Of a stretch of DNA of 64,000 bases, positions 33,105 to 41,352 are shown in pieces. Position 1 is the first letter of the stretch, and each line of letters opens with the position of its first letter. Below the pieces are notes generated by a model, which had not been told where the DNA came from, did no database searches, and worked only from the letters and a program-made list of their open reading frames with translations. Both the position numbers and the translations under genes were made by a program. Source of the DNA: Actinomycetes bacterium (lineage in GTDB: Bacteria; Actinomycetota; Acidimicrobiia; Acidimicrobiales; Ilumatobacteraceae); assembly GCA_025358125.1 (NCBI GenBank), contig JANYKS010000049.1, positions 38,251-102,250 of the forward strand, written 5' to 3'.

Positions 33105-34178
33105 CTAGTTGTACTGATCCATGATGGTGGCCTCGACGACACGCGCCAGGGTGTCCTTGATGGCCTGGGCCTGCGTCGCGCTGACCCCCGGCACCACGAG
33201 CAGATCGGTGACCGTCGCTCGCTGCAGTTTTGTCAGCTCGCCGAAGTAGTCGGTGATCGCCAACGCAGTGTCGTCGGACATGCGTGGCACCCGGGCGAGC
33301 ATCCGCAGGCCCCGCGGCGCCAGCGCCTGATCGAGATCATCGGGCCCGCCGCGCGCCGCGAGCGCGATCGCACTCTTGCGCAGATCGAGCACCTCGTCGT
33401 TATCGAGGCTGGCCATCTGTACGTGCGCGTCGGCCGCGCTGGCGCCCGTCGGCAGATAGTCACCGATCACGAGATCGATCTCGTCATCGATCTCGGTGTA
33501 CAACTCGTCGAGCTGGAGCCGGAGCAGGCGGGCGTCCACGCCGAGTTCGACGATCATGGTCTCGATCTCATCGGCGATGCGGTGCACCATCTCGCCACGC
33601 TGGACGACGGATGCGACGTCGCGCAGCGTGACGACGTCTTCCACCTCGCGGGCGGTCAGGTTGGCCATCGCATCGTCGAGGCGGACCTTGTAACGCTCGA
33701 GCGTCTGCAGCGCCTGATTCGCGCGGGCGAGCAGCCGGCCGACCTCTTGCAGCTGATGCTTGCGGTCGCCGACATAGAGGTTGATGACGCTCATCTCTTC
33801 GCTGACGCTGACGACCGGGGCGTTGATGCTGCGCGCGACCCGTTCGGCCGTGCGGTGGCGGGTACCCGTCTCGACGGTCGGCACGCTCGCATCGGGGAGC
33901 AGGTGCACGTTCGCGCGGGCGATTCGGCTGACGTCCGCGGCGAGGATGATGGCGCCATCCATCTTTGCCAGCTCGCTCAGCCGCTGCGGGGTGAACGGAG
34001 AGTCGAGCGGGAAGCCACCCGAGCAGATCTCCATCACCGACGCGTCGTCGGACAGCACGAGCAGAGCGCCCATCTTGGCCCGCACGATGCGGTCGAGTCC
34101 GTCGCGGAGTTCGGTGCCCGGCGCGATCTGGGCAAGCGCGTCGAGCAGTGCGTCTGCCTCGCGTGGCTCGATGGACAT
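33105..34178 (-). CDS. disA: DNA integrity scanning diadenylate cyclase DisA
   Basis: It makes cyclic di-AMP from two ATP and scans DNA for branched structures. The 357-aa protein has the DAC domain with the DGA motif (residues 74-76 in AKMDGAIIL) and the RHR motif (107-109 in GTRHRTAER). A helical spine follows, then a C-terminal helix-hairpin-helix DNA-binding domain (LVVPGVSATQAQAIKDTLARVVEAT). Its gene follows radA, a common pairing, and RadA is a known DisA partner and inhibitor in other bacteria. A separate leaderless promoter lies within the end of radA. Confidence 0.96.
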   Translation of the reverse strand: MSIEPREADALLDALAQIAPGTELRDGLDRIVRAKMGALLVLSDDASVMEICSGGFPLDSPFTPQRLSELAKMDGAIILAADVSRIARANVHLLPDASVPTVETGTRHRTAERVARSINAPVVSVSEEMSVINLYVGDRKHQLQEVGRLLARANQALQTLERYKVRLDDAMANLTAREVEDVVTLRDVASVVQRGEMVHRIADEIETMIVELGVDARLLRLQLDELYTEIDDEIDLVIGDYLPTGASAADAHVQMASLDNDEVLDLRKSAIALAARGGPDDLDQALAPRGLRMLARVPRMSDDTALAITDYFGELTKLQRATVTDLLVVPGVSATQAQAIKDTLARVVEATIMDQYN

Positions 34179-34184
34179 AGGGTC

Positions 34185-34190
34185 ATGTTA
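34185..34190 (-). promoter_or_regulatory. -10 box (TAACAT on the minus strand) of disA, leaderless
   Basis: TAACAT is followed by GACCCT and ATG 34178 on the minus strand. It overlaps the radA stop codon, so disA can be expressed apart from radA. Confidence 0.45.
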
Positions 34191-35573
34191 CGGCATAGGC
34201 CCGGTCGGGGCTTCGCCGATCAACCCGGCGGCGCTGAGCGCTTCGGCCAGAGTGGACACCCGGGTGACTCGAATGCCGGCTCCGGAATCGGGAGAGCTGG
34301 CCGGAACGATGGCGCGCCCGAAGCCGAGCCGGGCAGCTTCGCTGAGCCGGCGCTGGGTCTGGGCGACCTGGCGCAACTCGCCGGCGAGGCCGACCTCGCC
34401 GCACACGACGAGATCGGCTGCGAGGGGCCGGTTCGTCATCGCCGATACAACGGCGAGACACAGCGCGAGATCGACACCCGGCTCGGTGAGCTTGACCCCA
34501 CCGACAACCGATGCGTACACCTCATGCGTCGCAACGAGTATCCGTGCCCGGCGCTCGAGCACGGCGAGCAGCATCGCCAGCCGCCCGGGATCCACCCCCT
34601 GAGCAGAACGGCGCGGCGGGACCCCACTGGTGGACGTGTTGGTCAGCGCCTGAACCTCGACGAGCAGGGGCCGCTGGCCTTCGATCGTCGGTACGACGGC
34701 CGAACCGGGCACGCCGGTGCGGCGGTCGGCGAGGAACAGCTGGCTCGGGTCCGGAACTGGAAGCAGCCCGGCATCGGCCATCTCGAACAATCCGAGTTCG
34801 TTCGTCGGCCCGAAGCGGTGTTTCGACGCGCGCAGTAGCCGCAACGCGTGATGACGTTCCCCTTCGAACGACAGCACGGTGTCGACGAGGTGCTCGAGCA
34901 CCCGCGGGCCGGCGAGCCCACCATCCTTGGTGACGTGCCCGACCAGAACCATCGAGACGGTACGCCGCTTCGCTTCTTGTACCAACCGATGGGCGCAACC
35001 GCGCACTTGCACGACCGAACCCGGAGCGGAGGAGAGGTCGGGGTCGGCCACGGTCTGGATGCTGTCGACGACGACGAGCTGCGGTTTGAGTTCGTCGATC
35101 GCGGCAAGGATGTTGGGCAGCGAGGTCTCGGGCAGCAGCCACAGGTCCGGCCGTACCGCATCCAGCCGCTCGGCGCGGAGGCGAACCTGCTGTGCGCTTT
35201 CCTCGGCCGACACATACAGCGTTCGCCCCGCCCAGCCCGCCAACAATTGCAGCAACAGCGTGCTCTTGCCGATGCCGGGTTCACCGCCGAGCAGAGTGAC
35301 CGAGCCGGGCACGAACCCGCCGCCGAGCACGCGATCCAACTCGCCGATGCCGGTCGGGCACGGCGTTGCCGAGTTGGCGTCGATCTCGCCGATCGGTTTG
35401 GCGACGCCGGCAGGCACGAGCGCCATCCCGGCTGCAAGCGTTGCGAACTCGTCAGGTCCGTCGACCTCTTCGACGAGGCTGTTCCAGGCGCCGCACGCCG
35501 GGCAGCGACCTGCCCACTTCGGATGACCGGCACCGCACTCGGTGCAACGATGGACGAGCCGCAATTTGACCAT
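34188..35573 (-). CDS. radA: DNA repair protein RadA
   Basis: This RecA-like branch-migration helicase acts in recombinational repair. The 461-aa protein has an N-terminal C4 zinc finger (C10-x2-C13, C24-x2-C27), Walker A GEPGIGKS (96-103), Walker B LVVVDSIQTV and a C-terminal Lon-protease-like domain (SVVGGVKLTEPGVDLALCLAVVSAMTNRPL). The RadA motif is KHRFG in place of the common KNRFG. ATG 35573 is preferred over the ATG 12 nt upstream because the latter is part of the -10 box. Confidence 0.95.
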   Translation of the reverse strand: MVKLRLVHRCTECGAGHPKWAGRCPACGAWNSLVEEVDGPDEFATLAAGMALVPAGVAKPIGEIDANSATPCPTGIGELDRVLGGGFVPGSVTLLGGEPGIGKSTLLLQLLAGWAGRTLYVSAEESAQQVRLRAERLDAVRPDLWLLPETSLPNILAAIDELKPQLVVVDSIQTVADPDLSSAPGSVVQVRGCAHRLVQEAKRRTVSMVLVGHVTKDGGLAGPRVLEHLVDTVLSFEGERHHALRLLRASKHRFGPTNELGLFEMADAGLLPVPDPSQLFLADRRTGVPGSAVVPTIEGQRPLLVEVQALTNTSTSGVPPRRSAQGVDPGRLAMLLAVLERRARILVATHEVYASVVGGVKLTEPGVDLALCLAVVSAMTNRPLAADLVVCGEVGLAGELRQVAQTQRRLSEAARLGFGRAIVPASSPDSGAGIRVTRVSTLAEALSAAGLIGEAPTGPMP

Positions 35574-35580
35574 GTCGACC

Positions 35581-35586
35581 ACCATA
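35581..35586 (-). promoter_or_regulatory. -10 box (TATGGT on the minus strand) of radA, leaderless
   Basis: TATGGT is followed by 7 nt and then ATG 35573. The box contains an in-frame ATG that would give a protein four residues longer but could not lie on the mRNA if this promoter is used. Confidence 0.5.
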
Positions 35587-35650
35587 CGCGAGGGGTACGA
35601 CAGCCATGACGATGACGCCAGGACGCCGGTAGCGACGATGGCTGGCCTGG

Positions 35651-36172
35651 CTAACTGCCGAGCGCCCGATCGACGAGGACTGCCAGGCGTTCGCTCATCT
35701 GTGCGGTGAGTTCTTCGATCGAGGTTGCCGCTGGAGCAGGTGCAGGTGCTGCTGGGGTGAGCGCCGCTCGAGCGGGTGCTCCTGGAGCGGTGATCGGTAC
35801 CGGGGCCGAAATCGACGCAACGACGGGTACCTGGGTCGAGATGATGTCCTGGATCGCAGCGTAGAGCTCGGTGATCCGATCGTTGGTGTACTGATTGACA
35901 CGGGCCTCGAGGTGCGTGACGCGCTCAGTCAACATGTTGGCCGCCTCGACCAGCTGCAGCGATGCAGCGGCGTCCCGACCGGGCGGCGAGCCGGCAGCTG
36001 ACGCGAATTTGCGACACTGCTCGATTTGGGCCCCGAGGTCCGCGTGGTTGCGGTTCACCGCGTTTGCCAACTGCGCCAACTGGTCTCGCACTGTGGTCAG
36101 TCGCTGATCAACCGCATGGAGCACGAGGCCGACGACTGCCTGAATCTTCTCGTCGGGTACCGGCGCGCTCAT
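35651..36172 (-). CDS. Coiled-coil protein of unknown function
   Basis: This 173-aa protein is mostly helical. Residues about 15-110 have heptad-like hydrophobic spacing (VDQRLTTVRDQLAQLANAVN, then LTERVTHLEARVNQYTNDRI), indicating a coiled coil. A flexible Ala/Pro linker (PGAPARAALTPAAPAPAPAA) and a final amphipathic helix (SIEELTAQMSERLAVLVDRA) follow. There are no transmembrane segments and no recognised family. It is divergently transcribed from the conservon kinase gene, so a functional link is possible. Confidence 0.6.
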   Translation of the reverse strand: MSAPVPDEKIQAVVGLVLHAVDQRLTTVRDQLAQLANAVNRNHADLGAQIEQCRKFASAAGSPPGRDAAASLQLVEAANMLTERVTHLEARVNQYTNDRITELYAAIQDIISTQVPVVASISAPVPITAPGAPARAALTPAAPAPAPAATSIEELTAQMSERLAVLVDRALGS

Positions 36173-36314
36173 GACTATGCATCGGCGGCCCGGGATGGGA
36201 TCTTGAGCGACATCAGCAAGATTGCCTCAAGCCGGGGGCACAACGTGCCGATGACGACTACGAATACGACAGACGCTCGATCATTCGCACATCGAGGAAA
36301 ATGGGGGGCGGGAC

Positions 36315-38267
36315 ATGCTTCGGAAAATGAAGATCGGTACACGCGTGAATGTGCTGATCGCGGTGCCGCTTCTCGCACTGATGGCATTCACCGCTGTCAG
36401 CTACGTCGCGCTGCAGCGAGCGAGCGTTCGTGGTTCCGAGTACCGCCAACTCAAGGCAGCGCAAGCGTTGCGGTCCGACATCGTCGCACCGTCGGCGAGC
36501 CTGCTCGAGGCATGGTCGGTCGTCAATCACATCGGTGTGCTCGTGTCGTCGCCGGTCAGCGATCGAACCAACATCGAGATCGACGACTCGCTCAAGCAAC
36601 TCGTCGACGCACGCACCAAGTACGAGGCATCCGTTGCGTACTGGCGGACCCAGGCGCTCGCGCCGGCGACCAAGCGCACGTTCGACAGCGGCGCGCAGTC
36701 GGGTGCCGCCTTCTTCGCATCGGTCGACTCGGTCCTGTTGCCGGCAATCCAAAAGCGCGTCCCGGCCACAGTGATCTCAGCGGTCCGTGTGCTCGGCGAC
36801 AATTTCAACGTGGAGCAGGTCTTCATCGACCAGTCGCTCGGCCTGGTGCAAGCGCGTGTCGCCGCTGGCGAAGCCAGCACCGACGAGTTCGTCACCAAGG
36901 TCCAGTTGGTACTGATCGCGGCCGTCGGTGCACTGCTGCTGTTCTGCTTGGCTGTGGCGTTCATGGTCCGCCGCTCGATCGTCGGCCCGATACTGGCCCT
37001 GTCGTCGCAGGCCCGCAAGGTGGCGACATCGGATCTACCCGATGCCGTGCATCAGATCCAGTCGTTGCCGGCCGACGCGCCGCTGCCGAACATCGAGCCG
37101 TTCCGACTCGACACCAACGACGAACTGGCCGACCTCGGCGCCAGCTTCAACTCGGTCCACAACGCCGCGCTCAACCTCGCCGCCGAGCAGGCCCAGGCCC
37201 GCCGGATCGTCTCCGAGAACCTCGTCAACATCGCCCGTCGTACGCAGAGCCTGCTCGGCCGGTCGCTGACCTCGCTGTCCGACATGGAGCAGGGTGAACG
37301 CGATCCGGACATGCTGGAGAACCTGTTCCGTCTCGACCACCTCACCACTCGTATGCGACGCAACGCCCAGTCGCTGCTCGTTCTCGCCGGCGCCGAGCCG
37401 AACCGGATGTGGTCGGCCGCCGTGCCGATCGGCGACGTCGTTCGTGGTGCCGTGTCCGAGATCGAGAACTACAGCCGGGTCGAATTCGGCGATCTCGGGG
37501 CTGCTTCGGTGCTCGGCTCACTCGCGCCGGACATCGCCCACCTGCTCGCCGAACTGCTCGAGAACGCGACGACGTTCTCCCCTCCGACGACTCGGGTGAT
37601 GGTGGTCGGACGCGCGTTCGTCGATGGGCACCAACTCGCGATCGTCGACTACGGCATCGGTATGGCGGCCGGGGAAATAGTCGAGGCCAATGCAACGCTC
37701 GGCCGCCGCTCGGACTTCGACACGGCCTCGAGCAAGATGCTCGGGTTCCAGGTAGTGGCCCGGATCGCAGCCCGCCACGGAGTGCAGGTGCTGCTGGCCC
37801 AAACGGCCGGCGCTACCGGGATCACAGCGATCGTGAAGATTCCGCTCTCCGTCCTCGACGACCGAAACGCGCCGGCTCAGCCACCAGCGCCCGAGATCAG
37901 CCAGACCCCGACGTTGCCGCCACCGATCGGCCAGTACGGTGTGCACACTCCGGCGCCAGGCCCGGTGGCGACGGTGCCAACGGCCGCCCCGACGGGAGAA
38001 GAGGCTGCTGCCACACTGACCGATGCCGAACTCTGGGCGATGGTCGGCACGCCGACCGGGTCCAGTCTTGCCCACGCGACACCCGCAGCGGCTGCGACGA
38101 GCGGCGTGCCCGGATTGGCCAAGCGGGTGCGCGGCGCCCAGCTCCCGGACCTCGGTGCCACCTCGAACGATCAGGCCGTCGTCGATCGCAGCGCCGAACA
38201 GGTGAAGAGCAGCCTCGCCAGCCTGCAGCGCGGTACCGATCTCGGCCGCCAACACAACAACGACTGA
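36315..38267 (+). CDS. cvnA: Conservon sensor kinase-like protein (CvnA)
   Basis: This 650-aa protein has transmembrane helix 1 (VNVLIAVPLLALMAFTAVSYV), an extracytoplasmic helical sensor region of the nitrate/nitrite-sensing type, helix 2 (LVLIAAVGALLLFCLAVAFMV), a HAMP region, and a HATPase domain (HLLAELLENATTFSPP as N box, then IVDYGIGMAAGE). No conventional HisKA phospho-His is clear, as in Streptomyces CvnA proteins. The C-terminus is a long Pro/Thr/Ala-rich tail. The next three genes complete a conservon. ATG 36315 is preceded by GGGGGGCGGGA. Confidence 0.88.
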   Translation: MLRKMKIGTRVNVLIAVPLLALMAFTAVSYVALQRASVRGSEYRQLKAAQALRSDIVAPSASLLEAWSVVNHIGVLVSSPVSDRTNIEIDDSLKQLVDARTKYEASVAYWRTQALAPATKRTFDSGAQSGAAFFASVDSVLLPAIQKRVPATVISAVRVLGDNFNVEQVFIDQSLGLVQARVAAGEASTDEFVTKVQLVLIAAVGALLLFCLAVAFMVRRSIVGPILALSSQARKVATSDLPDAVHQIQSLPADAPLPNIEPFRLDTNDELADLGASFNSVHNAALNLAAEQAQARRIVSENLVNIARRTQSLLGRSLTSLSDMEQGERDPDMLENLFRLDHLTTRMRRNAQSLLVLAGAEPNRMWSAAVPIGDVVRGAVSEIENYSRVEFGDLGAASVLGSLAPDIAHLLAELLENATTFSPPTTRVMVVGRAFVDGHQLAIVDYGIGMAAGEIVEANATLGRRSDFDTASSKMLGFQVVARIAARHGVQVLLAQTAGATGITAIVKIPLSVLDDRNAPAQPPAPEISQTPTLPPPIGQYGVHTPAPGPVATVPTAAPTGEEAAATLTDAELWAMVGTPTGSSLAHATPAAAATSGVPGLAKRVRGAQLPDLGATSNDQAVVDRSAEQVKSSLASLQRGTDLGRQHNND

Positions 38268-38305
38268 TCTGCGTGATCGCGGAGCTGCACGAAAGCGAGT
38301 CAAGG

Positions 38306-38728
38306 GTGTCCTTGTCAACTGAAGCGAACAACGTCAACTGGCTCGTGGCCAACTTCGTCGAGCGGACACCCGGAGTGGAGCAGGCAGTCGCAGTGTCCTC
38401 CGACGGGCTCCTGCTCGCGCTGTCTGCCACGATCAATCGCTCCGGCGCCGATCGGGTGGCCGCAATCATCACCGGCATGCGTGCGCTCTCCCAGGGTGCT
38501 GCGGCAGAACTGAACAAAGGCCCCGTCGTGCAGGTGTTGATCGAGATGGGAAGCGCCTATCTCTTCGTCAGCTCGATTTCCGGTGGATCAACCCTCGGTG
38601 TCGTCGCAGTCAAGAACTGCGACCTCGGGCTGGTCGGCTACGAGATCGCGATGTTCGTGGACCGGGTCGGCGCCCAGCTCACTCCGGGTCTGGTCGTCGA
38701 GCTCAAGAACTCCCTCGTCGGGGTGTGA
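38306..38728 (+). CDS. cvnB: Roadblock/LC7 domain protein (CvnB)
   Basis: This 140-aa protein has the Roadblock/LC7 fold: NVNWLVANFVERTPGVEQAVAVSSDGLLLALS at the N-terminus, then MRALSQGAAAELNKGPVVQVLIEM and VGYEIAMFVDRVGAQLTP. In conservons it regulates the CvnD GTPase. The start is uncertain: GTG 38306 gives the usual length, GTG 38273 adds 11 residues. Confidence 0.9.
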   Translation: MSLSTEANNVNWLVANFVERTPGVEQAVAVSSDGLLLALSATINRSGADRVAAIITGMRALSQGAAAELNKGPVVQVLIEMGSAYLFVSSISGGSTLGVVAVKNCDLGLVGYEIAMFVDRVGAQLTPGLVVELKNSLVGV

Positions 38729-38729
38729 C

Positions 38730-39176
38730 GTGGAAGACGACGCCTACGACGACAGCCAGGTGGCACTCGTCCGCCCGTTCCTGACGAGGTCGATGCCAAC
38801 GGTTCATGCTGCGCCGGCCGTGAACGACACCGTCGGCCCGGAAGCCGCTGCCGTGCGGTCCTACGCGATGACGAGCGGGCGGGCACGTGGCGCCGTTCAC
38901 CTAGAGTTCGAGGCGATGCTGCAGGTCACACCGCGCGGCAGCGACGCGTCGGCTTCGCTCAGTTTCGAACGGGCAGCCATCGTGCAACTCTGCAAGGGCG
39001 AGATCTTGTCGATCGCCGAGCTCTCGGCGCGGCTCCGTGTCCCGATCGGTGTGATCCGCGTCGTGGCATCCGACCTGATCGTCGACGGCTTGCTCGAGGC
39101 GTTCCTGCCAAGCCTCGGTGTTGCCGAGGACATCGACCTCATCTCCAGACTGATCGAAGGTGTGCGTGCACTCTGA
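38730..39176 (+). CDS. cvnC: DUF742 protein (CvnC)
   Basis: This 148-aa DUF742 protein has the N-terminal VALVRPFLTRS segment and a winged-helix-like core (ERAAIVQLCKGEILSIAELSARLRVPIGVIRVVASDLIVDGLLEAF). It starts 1 bp after cvnB and overlaps cvnD by 17 nt. In Streptomyces conservons CvnC is a small cytoplasmic partner of the complex. Confidence 0.9.
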   Translation: MEDDAYDDSQVALVRPFLTRSMPTVHAAPAVNDTVGPEAAAVRSYAMTSGRARGAVHLEFEAMLQVTPRGSDASASLSFERAAIVQLCKGEILSIAELSARLRVPIGVIRVVASDLIVDGLLEAFLPSLGVAEDIDLISRLIEGVRAL

Positions 39177-39759
39177 AACTGCAACACGACCGCCGGCGCG
39201 TTCGCCGATCCCGGTCAAGATCGTCGTTGCCGGCGGGTTCGGCGTCGGCAAGACCACGTTCGTCGGCGCGATCTCTGACATCGCGCCGCTCACGACCGAA
39301 GCCGCGATGACGACGGCCGGCGACGGTATCGACAATCGCAGCCAGGTCGGGACCAAGACCACCACCACGGTTGCCATGGACTTCGGTCGTGTCGCTGTCG
39401 ATCAGTCGATCGTCCTCTACATCTTCGGTACGCCTGGTCAGGACAGGTTCGGGTTCATGTGGAACGATCTCGTCCAGGGAGCGATCGGCGCCGTGGTGCT
39501 CGTGGACTCGCGCCGGATCGAGGACTCCTTCCCGGCGCTCGACTACTTCGAGCATCGCAACCTGCCCTTCATCGTCGCCGTCAACAGGTTCGACGGGGCG
39601 GTGATGCACAGTGCGGAAGATGTTCGCAACGCCCTGTCGATCGCGCCGAACGTACCGGTCGTCGCCACCGATGCGAGGCATCGCGAAGCTGTCAAGGAGA
39701 CGGTGTTGAGCCTGCTCCAGGTTGCGCTCGAACAGGCGCGGGTCCGAACCAGAGCCTGA
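39160..39759 (+). CDS. cvnD: Conservon ATP/GTP-binding protein (CvnD)
   Basis: This 199-aa Ras-like GTPase has a P-loop (VVAGGFGVGKTTFVGAI), switch II (FGTPGQDRFGFMWNDL), and base recognition (AVNRFDG in place of NKxD). The P-loop is intact. It ends 10 bp from the convergent lppM-like gene. The set CvnA-D likely forms a membrane-associated signalling complex resembling eukaryotic G-protein-coupled systems. Confidence 0.92.
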   Translation: MCVHSETATRPPARSPIPVKIVVAGGFGVGKTTFVGAISDIAPLTTEAAMTTAGDGIDNRSQVGTKTTTTVAMDFGRVAVDQSIVLYIFGTPGQDRFGFMWNDLVQGAIGAVVLVDSRRIEDSFPALDYFEHRNLPFIVAVNRFDGAVMHSAEDVRNALSIAPNVPVVATDARHREAVKETVLSLLQVALEQARVRTRA

Positions 39760-39769
39760 CGCCCGGCCG

Positions 39770-40561
39770 TCATCGCATTGCGCGGATCGCCGCCCTGCGC
39801 CTGCGGGCAAGCAGGATGTACCCGATGAAGCAGATCGAGATGACCACCCATGCGATCAGCGCGATCAATGCGCCCTTCGCGACAGGTCCTGCCCAGACGT
39901 TCTTGCGGTCGTTCTGCTGCGCGACCGCCGCGACTTTGACAGCAGAGCCGTCGGACGGCACCGTCCAGGTGAGCCCAGATCCGGAGCCGGCAGAATTCGA
40001 CTGAAGCTTGCCGGGAAGGGTCGCCCCGACCGTGATGCCTATCGCCGCACTCGGCTGCACGTTGGCGGCAGTGAGTTGGGTCGTGTAAGGGGTTGCGCCG
40101 ACAGCGGCAAGGAGGTCGGGATCGGTGAATGCATTCAGCCCACCGATGACCTGCAGCGTGCCGTTGAGTGAATACGTGGTCGAGTTGGCGGTGCGAACCC
40201 TGGCGAGCGTGAGCCCGGTGAGCGGACCGCCCGGACCGTTGAGGCTGGCGAGGAGCGCGGTGCCCTGCGCCGGGGTCTGGAACGGATGGCTGAGCGTCAC
40301 CTGCAGACCCCCCGTCGGAGTTTTCGCTGGGCCGTCGATGACCCACCCGGCCGCCTTGAGATCGTCGAAACGCAAATCCGTTGCCAGGCTCGTGGCGCGC
40401 TTGACGATGTCGGCGTCGGCCACTGCGGTCAGGGTGACGGCGCCGGATCCGTCGGCGTTCATTGCGACGCCGACCTTGACGTCTACTCGGCATGCGGTGC
40501 ACAGCACAGCGAGCAGCACGACAGCAAGTGTTCTTCCTACGTGGCGCGCCATTCGATCCAT
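39770..40561 (-). CDS. LppM-family (DUF3153-like) lipoprotein or membrane protein
   Basis: This 263-aa protein starts MDRMARHVGRTLAVVLLAVL, then CTACRVDVKVGVAMNADGSG. The Cys after the hydrophobic stretch suggests lipidation, although the lipobox is imperfect (CTAC). The beta-rich LppM domain follows: VKVGVAMNADGSGAVTLTAVADADIV, then VKRATSLATDLRFDDLKAAGWVID. A C-terminal transmembrane helix (LIALIAWVVISICFIGYILLA) ends in basic residues. In mycobacteria LppM affects surface glycolipids; here the role is inferred only. ATG 40561 has GAGGAA about 9 nt upstream; the frame continues through repeats but that region is likely untranslated. Confidence 0.72.
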   Translation of the reverse strand: MDRMARHVGRTLAVVLLAVLCTACRVDVKVGVAMNADGSGAVTLTAVADADIVKRATSLATDLRFDDLKAAGWVIDGPAKTPTGGLQVTLSHPFQTPAQGTALLASLNGPGGPLTGLTLARVRTANSTTYSLNGTLQVIGGLNAFTDPDLLAAVGATPYTTQLTAANVQPSAAIGITVGATLPGKLQSNSAGSGSGLTWTVPSDGSAVKVAAVAQQNDRKNVWAGPVAKGALIALIAWVVISICFIGYILLARRRRAAIRAMR

Positions 40562-40577
40562 TCTCTCATCTTCCTCG

Positions 40578-40682
40578 CCCGGAACCAACGACATGTCGCC
40601 CGGAACCAACGGCATGTCGCCCGGAACCAACGCCACGTCGCCCGGAACCAACGACACGTCGCCCGGAACCAACGCCACGTGG
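40578..40682. repeat. 21-bp tandem repeat, five copies, in a divergent intergenic region
   Basis: Five copies of a 21-bp unit (starting cccggaaccaacgacatgtc) fill 105 bp between the lppM-like gene and the ECF sigma gene. Copies differ at two or three positions only. Each contains CGGAACCAACG. Being 7 codons long, the array keeps both strands open as reading frame (LVPGDM on the minus strand). Confidence 0.9.
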
Positions 40683-40727
40683 ACGGTGTCTGGTCATGAC
40701 AAGCTCTGATCGACGCAAGCGCGCCGC

Positions 40728-40771
40728 AACCGACACGACCCGTAACCGACACGACCCGTAACCGACACGAC
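40728..40771. repeat. 16-bp tandem repeat, nearly three copies
   Basis: The unit aaccgacacgacccgt occurs at 40728-40743 and 40744-40759, with a 12-bp partial copy to 40771, directly before the TTG start of the ECF sigma gene. Confidence 0.85.
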
Positions 40772-40779
40772 AGGACGAA

Positions 40780-41352
40780 TTGAAGGATCTCACGCCTGCC
40801 ACCGACGCCGAGCTCGTGCGGCGCGCCCGCGGGGGAGATCGGGCGGCGTTCGGTGAGATCGTGCGCACCTATCAGGCGCCGGCGCTGCGCCTGGCCACGA
40901 TCATCAGCCGCGATTCATCGGAGGCATACGACATCGTGCAGGAAGCGTTCGTGCGGGCATATCAGGCGCTACCGAGCGTGCGGGCCGACGAGTCGTTGCG
41001 ACCGTGGCTGCTGCGGATCGTCGCCAACCAGGCCAAGAACAGCCAGCGCAGCCGGTGGCGCCGTGACCGGCACCAAGGCCGCCAGGCCGCGCTGCGTCCC
41101 GACGAGGTGAGCGGACCTGATGAGATCGCGCTCAGCGAAGTTGCCGCGCAGGGTCTGCTCGCGGCGCTCGCGCGGCTGTCTGCACGCGACCGTACGGTGC
41201 TCGCGTGTCGCTACCTCGCCGACATGACCGAATCCGAGACGGCGTCGGCGCTCGGTGTTGCCAACGGCACGGTGAAGTCACGTACAGCGAGGGCTTTGAC
41301 GCATCTGCGCGACGGACTCGGGCGCGATCTGCAACCGGAGGACCACCCATGA
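40780..41352 (+). CDS. ECF-family RNA polymerase sigma factor
   Basis: This 190-aa protein shows region 2 (SEAYDIVQEAFVRAYQALPS, then LRPWLLRIVANQAKNSQR) and region 4 (LARLSARDRTVLACRYLADMTESETASALGVANGTVKSRTARALTHLRD). The stop overlaps the start of a membrane protein gene (ATGA), the usual position for an anti-sigma factor. The TTG start at 40780 is tentative, with AGGA only a few bases upstream. Confidence 0.88.
   Translation: MKDLTPATDAELVRRARGGDRAAFGEIVRTYQAPALRLATIISRDSSEAYDIVQEAFVRAYQALPSVRADESLRPWLLRIVANQAKNSQRSRWRRDRHQGRQAALRPDEVSGPDEIALSEVAAQGLLAALARLSARDRTVLACRYLADMTESETASALGVANGTVKSRTARALTHLRDGLGRDLQPEDHP

Noticed and set aside
33057..34838. 593-codon plus-strand ORF opposite disA and radA
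   Set aside because: It is an antisense shadow of two well defined genes and shows no domain.
34188..35573. RadA motif KHRFG as evidence for a new RadA class
   Set aside because: The change from KNRFG is small and other RadA features are standard, so I only noted it in the gene entry.
40562..40678. N-terminal extension of the LppM-like protein through the LVPGD repeats
   Set aside because: The signal sequence starts at MDRMARHVGR with a Shine-Dalgarno sequence upstream, so the repeat is probably untranslated.
40286..40699. Plus-strand ORF ending in RPEPT repeats
   Set aside because: The repeats come from the 21-bp tandem array, and the rest is antisense to the LppM-like gene.
40578..40771. 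CRISPR array
   Set aside because: The repeat units are directly adjacent without spacers, and no cas gene is present.
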